64,000 nt of DNA from Henricia sp. BOLD:AAB3569 (taxonomy: Eukaryota > Echinodermata > Asteroidea > Spinulosida > Echinasteridae): assembly GCA_037783545.1 (NCBI GenBank), contig JBBELK010000293.1, positions 1,488,001-1,552,000 on the forward strand, given 5' to 3'. Numbering within the stretch: the stretch's first letter is position 1; every line of letters starts with the position of its first letter. Below the pieces are notes generated by a model. That model saw only the letters and a list, made by a program, of their open reading frames with translations, was not told the origin of the DNA and did not search any database. Of this stretch, positions 45,351 to 56,000 are shown one piece after another. Position numbers and translations under genes: made by a program.

Positions 45351-45955
45351 CTAAAATGTAGAGAAACCAGAAACGCTGCTTGATATTTGAGGAAATTAAC
45401 ACAAACATGCAGCTACTTTTTCAACTACCAACTAGGCCTACATGTAGTTCTTGATGGCAAGGTTACCAAACACGAATACTGGGGATTTGTCTTGGTATGA
45501 CCTATAAAAATCATGTAAAAATGTTAGTTTGGTGATATTAAAACACACAAAGTTAGGAAAAACCGGTTTGTAGTTTGTCCCATATAGGATGTGTGAAGGG
45601 GAGTCCTAGGCAGTGTCCGTGTATATGGTAATCTCCACCGGGTGAAGTACCATACACCTTCGCCAGTTCAGACTCCATGCACTAATAAGATGGAACATGA
45701 CATAAACATTCTAAGTATTTTCAAAGGAAAACTTGAAATTTTCTCACTTCTAAATTCATGTTTCCTCACTAAATTTACACTTTATGGGGCATTATCATGT
45801 CATCATAGGAAGCAGTGACGAAGGTGTATGGTATTTATACCCAATATAAGTTGGATAGTTCCCAACTTATTTGTTAGAAAGTCTCAACAACAAGATGGGA
45901 ATAAGGTAATGTTGGCGTAGTTGGGGCGTAAGAAAACCATCTAACCATAGGCCTG

Positions 45956-46080
45956 GTACGGTATAGTCCAGATTCTGGACTATATTATTGCGATATTGGA
46001 TCGTAGCGCGGCCGACTATAGAGGGCGGAATATCGATATTATTTGGACAGCGCATAATATAGTCCAGAACTTAACCTCCA
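45956..46080 (+). repeat. Left arm of a widely spaced inverted repeat
   Basis: ACGGTATAGTCCAGATTCTG to TATAGTCCAGAACTTAACCT; the inverse copy is at 49402-49525, about 3.3 kb away. Confidence 0.88.
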
Positions 46081-46295
46081 GTTCCCTGAGAAATCTCAGG
46101 GAACTATAGCTCCGCCCACCTAGTCTGATTGGACGCAGCGCTTATCAATCATGTGTGTGAGGCGCGCCGAATAATCGACGGTCGGGAATCGATTCTCGAA
46201 AATTGTCCGCGCAATACATCGCATAGTCATTATAATATTATAATGTGTACATATCGGCCTCCTATGCGCTGTGCATTGTGAAACGAACAAACATA

Positions 46296-46366
46296 CAGTA
46301 TACACGTACACCTGCATGCGTGGCTATAGCCACGCATGCAGGTGTATACTGTATGTTTGTATAGTT
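46296..46366. repeat. Perfect hairpin CATACAGTATACAC
   Basis: ACAAACATACAGTATACACG, CACCTGCATGCGTGGCTATA and the inverse GCCACGCATGCAGGTGTATA form a stem of about 33 bp with the centre at GGCTATAGCC. Confidence 0.85.
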
Positions 46367-47186
46367 GGAAAGAGTTGAGAAGTTGATCAGATTTTGTCTT
46401 CAAAATTACTCATCAAGCATATCTCATTGTACGTGCAGATTTGATGAAAACAATATATATATAGGATTGAGAAAAAAAAGAAGATTTTGTGCGGAAACAC
46501 TTCTTCATCCTGCCGTGCTCAAATTTTCTCACTTATAATTTCAGGTTTTTCCCATGAAATCAGTGCACTTCATTTTAAAGAAACAAATCTTATCTACTAA
46601 ATTCTGACCTCTTGACCTTAAAAATAGCTATTTTTAAGGTCAAGAGGTCAGAATTTAGTAAAATAAAGACACAGTACGCGTGCTTTGTGTATTTTATTGC
46701 ATGGTATTTAAGAAAAATTTACATGGTAAAATAAAGCCAGTTATTAGTTCCAACAAAAGCAGGTGTACTAAATTTGTTGACTAATATATGGCCACTTTAG
46801 TACAAAATCCTCTAGTACATGTGGGCCAGGAAATTTAGGCTCTATACACATAGGCAAAAAAAGGCCCATATATACTGCAGTTTCTATTGCAGTTACCCAT
46901 AAGAAAAACCCAACTAAAAGTGTAGATAACAATAACAAACTTTTAAACATCACATAATTTTTCCCGTGTAATTGTACATTTGTGGAAAAAATTGCCAACT
47001 AGTATTTCAACACAATTAAGTATTCAACACAAAAACCATACATGTATTTTTTTAGGTTTTCTGCCCTGATTTGAAAAATCACTGACTAGTATATATAGTG
47101 TTATGTTTTTGAAGATGGTTCATTGTCTGTGCACTTTATCTCACCCTGAAAATATGTTACATTTGAACATAAAATGCGGCATATAC

Positions 47187-47222
47187 CTTTCTGATTTGAT
47201 CTGCAGCTTTTTGGAGAAATTC
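47187..47222 (-). CDS. Possible 36-base upstream exon of the unrecognised gene
   Basis: GAATTTCTCCAAAAAGCTGC begins after ttgcacag and the segment ends CAGAAAG before GTATATGC. In the phase needed by the next exon it reads ISPKSCRSNQK without a stop; it could equally be 5' UTR. It lies between long inverted repeats at 45956 and 49402, so it may belong to an inserted element. Confidence 0.3.
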
Positions 47223-48221
47223 CTGTGCAAAAAAGGGGCAATTTTTACAACTTCCTGATCTGTGCAAAGCTGCATTAATTCTACACTGATATATTTTGTT
47301 GTCTACAAAGTAATTTTGCTCCAAATTTAATTACGGCAGATGCAGAAATTGTTCATATATTTTATTAACAGACAGTAATCCTCTGCAGCAGCACGTATAT
47401 AAACATTCTGTGCATGGCTGCAGGTTACATTGAACAATTAGTGTGAAAGGCAAATGTGTGTAGCTCATTTATTGCAGTTGTGTAGCTCAGAATGCATGTT
47501 TTTGAATCTTGTACTCCTACTGAATTCAGGAATTCAGTTTTGTTAAAAATTGCAACTGAAAGATTAATAATTTCTTGTTTTGCAGATTAACATTCCATTC
47601 TTTTGAAAGTACACTGTTAATGAAAATCCTCATTGCAATTCAAGAATACTCATAATTGATTAGTTTTGTGTTTCACATGTTGAGACACTGAAAAATATGA
47701 GACTTCTAAATTTGAAGTGCTCACTTGCAGTTTTGTTTCACACCCCATGCCATTTTTAAATGAATGTTCAGGTCATATATAGGCCTACCTATAGGCAATT
47801 ATACTGGCTGAGGATTGTTGTATCAACTATTTAGGCCTAATTTGAAATGTTTGAACTTGAATAAATGTCTGGGAACTTATTTTGTTGAGTTTGTATTGAG
47901 GTGGCATAGTCATGAAGTCCCCCGGCCTGGAATTTTTTTCTACAGGAGGGAAACATTTCCTGTAAATTGTGTGCCTGCTTATTTGCACATTGCAAAAAAA
48001 TGTATGTTATCTGAAAGGTCCCTTCAAAAATACTGGATCATGCAAATGGAATTGAAGGATTTAACACAAATAACCTCAAGTGTGTAACTCAGTCTTAATT
48101 CAGAATGCATTTTTAAAATCTTGATGTATGTCACACTGAATTCAGTTTTATTAAAAATTGCAACTGAAAGATGAATAATTTCTATTTTTTTGTAGATTAA
48201 CATTCCCATCTGTTAAAAGTA

Positions 48222-48563
48222 GGGATGGGCATTTACGGTTAATTCAGAAACCGGTTTGCAATTCTTTCCAGTGTCGGTTAACCGGTTAACCGTTCAGCCG
48301 ACACCAAAGTTGTTGGTGTTGTTTTACTTTATAGGTGCATTTGCAATGCACACAATACCCCTAGGCCCCCAAAATATCATTGAATCTTTATCGGGTGAAA
48401 ATTTTACTACGACTCCATATACATTTATTTCAATTTCATGAAGTAAATACAAAGAACCTTTGAAAACTATTGTAAATTCTTTAAAATTGGGTTTCGTTTA
48501 AACGTTCGGCAAAATGGTTTTTAATTTTTTCCCCGGTTAACCGGTTAAATGTCCAATCCCTGG
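48222..48563. mobile_element. Family-E repeat (GGTTAACCGG), copy 2, uninterrupted
   Basis: GTAGGGATGGGCATTTACGG to CCGGTTAAATGTCCAATCCC. The GC-rich element that splits the copy at 15247-16420 is absent here. Confidence 0.85.
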
Positions 48564-49401
48564 TTGAAAGAGTGCATTATGTTAATGAAAACCCTCAAAT
48601 CAAGCATCCTCATGATAATTTGATTAGTTTTGTGCTTCACAAGTTAATCAGACAGATACATGAGACTTCCAAATTTGAAGGAATGGATTCAATGGACTGC
48701 TCACTTAATTGCAGTTTTGTTTCACACCCCATGTCCTTGTTAAATGAATGTTCAGGTCATAATCCCATTACTATAGGTGACTCTTGTGTCAAATATTAAT
48801 TTAAATAAGACTACCGAGAACCATGTACCATGGATCAGGTAGTATCGTGTACCTGCTTAATTATTTTGTGCATTGCAAAACATGTCTTTATCTGAAGCTC
48901 CCACCCGGCGGGCCACAAAAATATTAGATCTGCTACTACATTGTACATGTACATGTTGAACTTCAAGAAAAGGATAAACAAGAACAGTTGGTTTTTATAT
49001 TATTTTCGTTTTTTTGCACTTTTAGCATGAAACTGAAATAAATGGCACAGCAAGGAATAAGCTATCCAAATGTTGTTTTCCCATGTAGGACCCCACCCAA
49101 TCACTCGCACCCCCCTCACAGTAAACCTCCCAGGTACACCAGTCCGGCCCCTACGCCCCACCCCCAAAGTGACCTAGCCATTAAAACGTTCGTGCTAGCT
49201 ATATCTCTATTCTCGCTGCATGAGCTGAGTCACATATACTTACACACTGCATGCAATGTGTACAGTACAGTACTCGTATGTAGTTTGCGCACACGTACAT
49301 GCATGCTGCGCTGCAGATATCGATATCGCGGTATCGAACACCGCGACGTGAATGAATATTTATGAGCTCGATTGACCTTTGACCCCAGCGGGGAATTGGA
49401 G

Positions 49402-49525
49402 GTTAAGTTCTGGACTATATTATGCGCTGTCCAAATAATATCGATATTCCGCCCTCTATAGTCGGCCGCGCTACGATCCAATATCGCAATAATATAGTCC
49501 AGAATCTGGACTAGGTACGGTACGA
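49402..49525 (-). repeat. Right arm of the widely spaced inverted repeat
   Basis: AGGTTAAGTTCTGGACTATA to GATTCTGGACTAGGTACGGT, the inverse of 45956-46080 with few mismatches. Confidence 0.88.
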
Positions 49526-49850
49526 CCCTGGAACGCCGAATGAAATTGATCAACTTCGTCTGCCTAGCTATAATCAGCCGTACAGTAGTGCGTAGCCAAA
49601 TGCCACTTTTGGTTGGTAACCATTACTTTCGTGCGCTTGTCGGCGCGCAATACCAGCTCAATGTAATGCAAAAAAAAGGCGGGGAAAATATAATGTTGCT
49701 ACATGCTGGTGACCACACATCATAACAGCACTTATCAAAGATTGTTACATCACCCTTTGTTCTGCCATTGATGCGATAAAGAATGTGGATTTTTAGCTGA
49801 ATACTTTCTCGGAGCGACATGAAAGCGAACTTATCGGGACCACTTCAATA

Positions 49851-50011
49851 TAAAGCGGGCCTCCCACTGTGCGATTTTTTTAAACAAATTTCCTACGAGT
49901 TGGTACGATTACTACAGTATAGTACCAGAGACTGTCCATAGACTCTACACACAATCGTACCAAATCGTAGGAAATTCGTGGCCAAAATCGCACAGTGGGA
50001 GGCCCGCTTTA
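49851..50011. mobile_element. Short MITE TAAAGCGGGCCTCCCACTGT
   Basis: TAAAGCGGGCCTCCCACTGT and ACAGTGGGAGGCCCGCTTTA are the ends; TTGGTACGATTAC and AATCGTACCAAATCGTAGGA are internal inverted blocks. Confidence 0.92.
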
Positions 50012-50063
50012 CGGTTGATTTTCCATTGTTTTTGCGGCGAGAACCCTGTAGCCGTTAGTAAAC

Positions 50064-51475
50064 ATGGAGAATGGACTCTCGGCAGAAAAGGTAGGCTACC
50101 CAACGATATATGTTTTGAGCTAACGTGCTTTTGCGCTTGTGAGGAAACCTTCTGGAAAACTTTCTTGTCAGATTTGTCCTAATGTCCTGTGATATACCAC
50201 CGCTGCTGATACGTACGCCAAATTTGCTGGATTGTCTGTACTGCCGTAAAATATCATTTCTCTTGTGCGTGTTTGTGTGCCTCACGTCACAAAAAGAAGA
50301 CTGCAGAATGCGAATCTTGTTTCCTTCCTCCATGGTTAAACACAAGCCGAGCAGGGAACAACTAGGAATCAGGTAAGATGAAATTGAACAATTCTTTCTT
50401 TATTTTGCCCATTTTATAATACAATGTACTGGCAAGATTGCCATAGATACACGAACACTGAGGATTTTGTCTAATTATGACCATGCAGGCACTTATATAT
50501 CGTCAAATATCAAGTTACATACTTTATATATAAACGGTTGATTATTATGTTTATTATGATTATATAAACATGCAATTTGATGATAAAACATACAATTAAG
50601 AATGAAATATCACGACTTTACTCGGGAAAACAAAACTTAAGTTGTGTGCATAAGTTGTGTGCATGTTCCGTGCAATGTTCGTGTAGGCCTATGGTATAAT
50701 CTTTAATCTGGTTGAATTCCACATCAGACCACCAATGATTCATCTTGTTATGACTTATATTTTTAAACCATGTATAAATTTATTTATTTATTTATTTATT
50801 CACCATATCCAACAGCGGAGAACCGCCAATTACAGGAAATGGGAGCAAGTGTGGTTGAGTGCCTTGCTCAAGGGCACAGGTGCCACAACCTGTCGCGGCC
50901 CGGAATCGAACCTACATTCTAGTACTAGCACAGGAACTTAAGTTCGACGCACTAGACCGCTCGGCCATAACACCCCACAATGCTGGTTTGATGTTAAAAA
51001 CACCAACTTGGAAGGGGACATTTAAGGATTTTGCCCCGGAAAATTCGTATCGGGTCTTACCTTACGAAAACACCACAGCGGGGCAAATTTCCCGATGTCC
51101 GATGGGCTCTGGTATAGTGGTAGAGTACATCATTTTAGTAGGCCTACGCATTTGTAAAATCCAAGTATGAGCCGTGCATGCTCTGCGACGACACAAACCG
51201 TACACAGTCAATGCCGGTCAAATTTGAAGACAGCTGAAAGACTGGAATTCGCGGTGGCGTTGCAACCTATTGTATAGTAAACCTTTTGTCTCGAAAATCT
51301 TTTCAAATTTGCGCGAGACATTGGTTTGGCTGGCAATATCGACTTGCATTCTTTTCACAGGTGTTCCACAGTCGTGCCATGAAGACTGGACTAGGCCAGA
51401 TAACAGACGCACACCTTTGTTGTGTAACAACTTTAAAAGGTTTTTTGGACCATGGTGAAATTCCTGCCTTAAAAG
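50064..51475 (+). CDS. Candidate start of an unrecognised + strand gene (two exons, weak)
   Basis: Exon 1 at 50064-50090 reads MENGLSAEK and meets GTAGGC. Exon 2 at 51361-51475, after gcattcttttcacag, reads VFHSRAMKTGLGQITDAHLC and CVTTLKGFLDHGEIPALK and meets GTAAAA. The phase closes (0 then +1). No further exon was found before SOX30, which lies on the other strand. The support is splice signals and an open frame only; it could be chance. No family is recognised. Confidence 0.3.
50800..50975 (-). mobile_element. tRNA-derived SINE, copy 2
   Basis: The same unit as at 830-1020, with a (TTTA)n tail at 50776-50800, the reverse B-box GGAATCGAACCTACATTC and the end CACTAGACCGCTCGGCCAT. It lies in the intron of the weak 50064 candidate. 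Confidence 0.88.
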
Positions 51476-52506
51476 GTAAAAAAAAAAGCATAAATACAGC
51501 CCGAGTTATTTTGCCGATTTGTATTTAACAAAATGCTATTCCAAAGGTATCAGACAACTTTACACGTTAATTTTGTTGTTTTTTGAAAACCTAACTGATT
51601 TTGGTATAATAACATTTTCATGTTTGCCCTGATGATGAAATGAAATGTACAAAATGTACAAATTAATCTGACTGCTATAGAGCCATAGAGGCCGGACTGC
51701 ACATGTAGAGCGGTTTCACAGCTGTCACGGGTCACTAAACAACACAGGTATGAAGAGAATAGAGCACGTGGCTCTATTGTTCTCTCCACATCTGGAGGAC
51801 AAACACGGGAGGGTCGTGACCTTTTGACCCCATTTTAAACGCCCTATACATGTACAAGCGGAAAATATTCACGCCGTTCTCAGATAGGAATGCATGTACT
51901 AACAGTAAGTCACTCCGACAATAAACAATATTATAAACCATTCCGATTAATAACAAGAACAAGCTAACCTTTGCAGAGTGTGTATTTTGTAATGAATTTC
52001 GTTTATAATAGATACCGTGACAGTTAAATAGAGAAAACTGGATTGTGAATAGGCCTATATTGGTAAATTTAAACATGCACACAGAACGTGAAAGCATTCG
52101 GCAAACGATTGTACATGTACATACCACATTATAGCAACAATACCAGAACCTAATATTGTACTAATCGTAAACTTATTTTTAACTAAACGTTAAAGAGCAA
52201 ACCTATATTTGATTATGGAAATTCAACAATCGTCCCAGCAGCAGAACCAAGGATTGCCGGATTTCAAAATAGAACTGGCAGCCTCGTTTTACATGCTCGG
52301 CCTTATAACGCTTCATTCACGCGTATTTTTCATTTTGTACATTTATCAAAAAAGAAAGCCTCGTTTTTTTATAACAATTTAAAATTCCTCCAAAAAACAT
52401 ATTTGATGAATTTAAAATCAAGAAAAGTTCACAACATTGCATTGGTAACACAAGAAGTTAAACAAGAGTTGAGAACGCCATGGTAGGGTGCCTAAACACC
52501 AACAGG
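51476..52506. other. Intergenic, nothing recognised
   Basis: AT-rich with ACATGTAC palindromes. No splice-supported frame on either strand. Confidence 0.5.
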
Positions 52507-52512
52507 TTTATT
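52507..52512 (-). terminator. PolyA signal AATAAA of SOX30-like gene
   Basis: TTTATT on the + strand. It begins nine bases after the stop codon on the minus strand, which would give a very short 3' UTR if used. Confidence 0.5.
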
Positions 52513-52520
52513 GAATCTCT

Positions 52521-53090
52521 TCAGGTCACAACATTGATGACTGAATCATCGTCATCACCTTCCCCCTCTACAATTTTATCCTGGTTGTTTTCCGGGTTAG
52601 TGGGTGGGGCATTCTCCGGCTGGACTCGCTCAGGGCATACCTCTGATGAATAAACATCAGATAGGAATCGCTCCAACAAGGGGACATCGACGACACGGCG
52701 GGAATTCGGGGAATGCTCGCCGGGTATGTGCAGATTCAGAGATCGCTCGTCATCGTCCAGATCACTCGAATGTGGGCTCGAACTGCACGAGGAAAAAGAG
52801 GATCCCACGTGATCCTTACCACTCTCTTGACATCCGAGACCTTGATCGGTAGCCTTTGTTGAGTGCGCAACACCTGTCTGTGAGGGCGCTGTGTATCTTC
52901 CTTGTGGAACAATGCCGGTCACAGCACCTTTAACGGTATCCAGCTTGGGACCCAAAACAAGTTGGGTTCCGCCACAGGGTGACGCTTTTGTTGTTGGGTG
53001 CACTGTTCTCCATTGTGCCGAAGTCGGAGGGTGCTCGGCTTGACTGGCCACAAGATGAAGCGGTCGTGCACCCGCTGGAGTTGGATGTGC
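52521..53090 (-). CDS. SOX30: SOX30-like last coding exon
   Basis: The acceptor is tgtgtgtcctccccag, giving AHPTPAGARPLHLVASQAEH. A second in-phase acceptor (CATCCAG) lies 24 bases earlier. It contains SSFSSCSSSPHSSDLDDDER, LLERFLSDVYSSEV and an acidic end before TGA at 52523-52521. Confidence 0.85.
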   Translation of the reverse strand, partial: AHPTPAGARPLHLVASQAEHPPTSAQWRTVHPTTKASPCGGTQLVLGPKLDTVKGAVTGIVPQGRYTAPSQTGVAHSTKATDQGLGCQESGKDHVGSSFSSCSSSPHSSDLDDDERSLNLHIPGEHSPNSRRVVDVPLLERFLSDVYSSEVCPERVQPENAPPTNPENNQDKIVEGEGDDDDSVINVVT

Positions 53091-56000
53091 CTGGGGAGGA
53101 CACACAGTGAACGTCTGGATGTTCATTGGTTGGCCAGTGAACGTCTGGATGCTTATTGGTTGGCCAGCTGCTTGACCGACGGCCGTTTGATTGGCGGCTT
53201 GGCTCAGTGGCGGCTGGCGACGGGCGAAGTTGACCGGTTCAATTACAAAAAGCTAAATATGGAAGAATGGACAATATTTAACGTTGCGTTAACCGTACCG
53301 ACGAAGGTCTGAACCATCAGGAATTTGGATATAAAGTAGTCAAGAACTCGAGATTTGAGAATCACTGAAACGGTCGTAAAGTAGTGCATCAACAACTTTA
53401 GCAATTTATTGGTATATAGTTGCACGCATCTTGACAGAGAGTTAATTCCAACTCACCTGTTTGCCTGTGTTTGGCGGCCAGGTGACGTTTCCTCCATTGG
53501 CCGCTGATAAAGACGTGGTACGTTTTGGCAGATTTGGTTTACCAGATTGTAGCCCTGTGTGTAAAGAAGATACATAAAATATTAGTCAACTTTTTTTCCT
53601 GGAGCTTCAATGCTGAAACAACTTGCAATGTCTGAATTAATGCATCTGATGCAACAACCAAACAGTGCAAGTGCTGCCGAGTAGCCGAGTAGTGTTTTAA
53701 CATCTACAACAAAAATATGACAGAGCTATTGACGATAGATGCAGTTTAGCAACAAATCACACAGGATAACTATACGGACAAAATGGCGATTTCAATTTAT
53801 CGAAACATTTATCTCGAATGAGAGTGCACGGAGTTTTGAAGATGTGAAGGCCTCATTTTGAAAGCCTTAGCCATATAAAACATTGTCACCGAGGCCGTAC
53901 CATTGGCTGACTTTCCCGGGTTCGTTGTGACGACACCAGGCTGCGAGGCGAAGGTGAAGTACGAGGTTGCATTGGGAGTGAGTTTACACCTTGGGAGTAT
54001 TGAGGACTGATCTGCAGAGCCGGGAACGAGAGTGAAATTCTCACGTCGTCTTCGTTTTGGTGGCCGAGGGGTGTACACCCAGCCTTTTAGAGACGGAATG
54101 AATAAAAACGCAGGGAAATGAAGTTAGTGCATGCATGTACTTTTCTCGCTTCTACCTCTTTAACCTGCGTTCGAATCCCCTCCTGCATCATGAACCAATA
54201 CATATGTAATGTGAATTGCATTTTTAGCCCCGTTTGAAGTCGTGAGTTTCTAAAAGTAAATTTATGCGGTTGTGTATGTTTCCCCAACACTGCGTACAGT
54301 TTTTTTTTCGGAGAACTGAGCATTTCTTCTTCTTTGTTGGGGGTCTTTCTTGTCAATGACGCTGTTGAGCTGAATATTTAAAGCATGCAGTTATTTTTTG
54401 GTAAGATCCCCAAAGGACGGGTTGCTGAGATTAGCCGACCTAAGACGTTTGTAGCTATCTGGGAGGTTTTTTTTTTCAGCTCGGCCGCTGCGAGAGAACA
54501 GGAAGAAATGCTTTAAGAGGAAACCCCACACACGAACGTGCACGGAAACCCGCGGAATTAAGCATGGACTGACAACTCAATCCACATGCACTGTCCCGGA
54601 CAAGATCTGAACCATGGCCACAGAGGTGGAAGGCGAGGAAAGAACTAACATTCCTTCGTGAGCAGTTAAAGGAGAAGTATATAGACCTACTCTGCTCAAG
54701 ACACAAAAGACATTGTGCAAAACATTCAACAGAATGAAAAACTATGGATGACCTAACAGTAACAAGCCGTACCCGGATGGTCTTCGCTGTGTTTCTTTCT
54801 TAGCACTTCTGCCTCGTCGTAGAAAGGCTGCTTCTCCTCTGCCGCGAGTGCGTTCCAAGCGTTCCCCAGTCGGATGCTGATATCTGTGTTGTTGCTTCCG
54901 GGGAATTGGCGCGCCAAGCGCGGCCGGTGGATCCGGGCCCACACCATGAACGCGTTCATCGGTCGTCGAATATGGTCGGATTTTTGTCGTTTTCCTGAAC
55001 CAGATGTATAATCTGTATGTACAGAAAGTGACCAAATACAAACAACCCCATTAAAAATCAGATCTAACAGGCCTGTATGTTGCATGCGGAAGCATGCAAC
55101 AGTCGAGGACTCGTCAACCTATTTGTAGAACAAGATCTCATTAGATACAGGGTGTCTAAAAAAAATGCAAACAAATTTTATCGGAATGCCAGACGTAAAA
55201 TGTGTAACCAGCATAAATAATATATACATGGTTCGGAAACTACGACCTTCGTCTTTCAAATGGGACATCAAACGTTCAAATCTGACAATTTTTGACAGAG
55301 TTATGTGTAATTTTCCAAGAGAGGTCAAAATTACTACGGGACCAAGTTTGGATTTGCAAGTTGTTGCAGTGTGGACAAACTATACGGATGATTACACGCT
55401 CGATGCACAGGCGGCATCGTCTCTCCATGTCTCTGATCGCTCTCCTAACAACAACTGCATACATGGAGTCTGCCGCAGGACGTCTATCTCGGCGGTAAAA
55501 ATCACATGGGGTGAGGTCTGGAGATCTCAGTGGCCATTCATGAAGACAGTTCGATGCAATGACGTGGTCTCCAAACACTTCACGAAGGCGGTTGCGAACA
55601 GCCAGTAGACGATGAGCCGGAGCACCATCTTGAGCCCACTTCAGGCGCCTTAATACCCCTCGCTCCTTAACCTCAAATTGTTTGTTGTAGGATGTGGATG
55701 ATGAGTATTGATGGCTGTTGTCATTTAGCATCTCGAGGTAACGCCGGCCGGTGGGGTTGTCTAAAAAAACAACGGTCCTACGATGAGACCACTGCCACAA
55801 ACGTTATTACCAGCTGAACGCACGTTTCAAATTCCTGAACATCAATTTCCAATGGTTAAAGTACACTCTCCCTCATCATGCTAAGAATGATTAGCATGTA
55901 CTTTTTTTAATAGCAAGACAGTATTTGGAGTTGTGTTTACTCGCTAAACACATTTTGCCCAAATGCCTAAAATTGAAAACTTGGTCCCGTGGTCATTTTA

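Noticed and set aside
49230..49553. 107-codon frames on both strands near 49.3 kb
   Set aside because: They run through the inverted-repeat arm and CpG-rich palindromes, with no splice signals or family.
53091..53126. MNIQTFTVCPPQ as the start of a separate 201-codon gene
   Set aside because: The frame is the last SOX30 exon read through its acceptor.
54088..54356. 89-codon minus-strand frame between SOX30 exons 4 and 5
   Set aside because: It is intron sequence; the spliced phase joins HPG directly to WVYTP.
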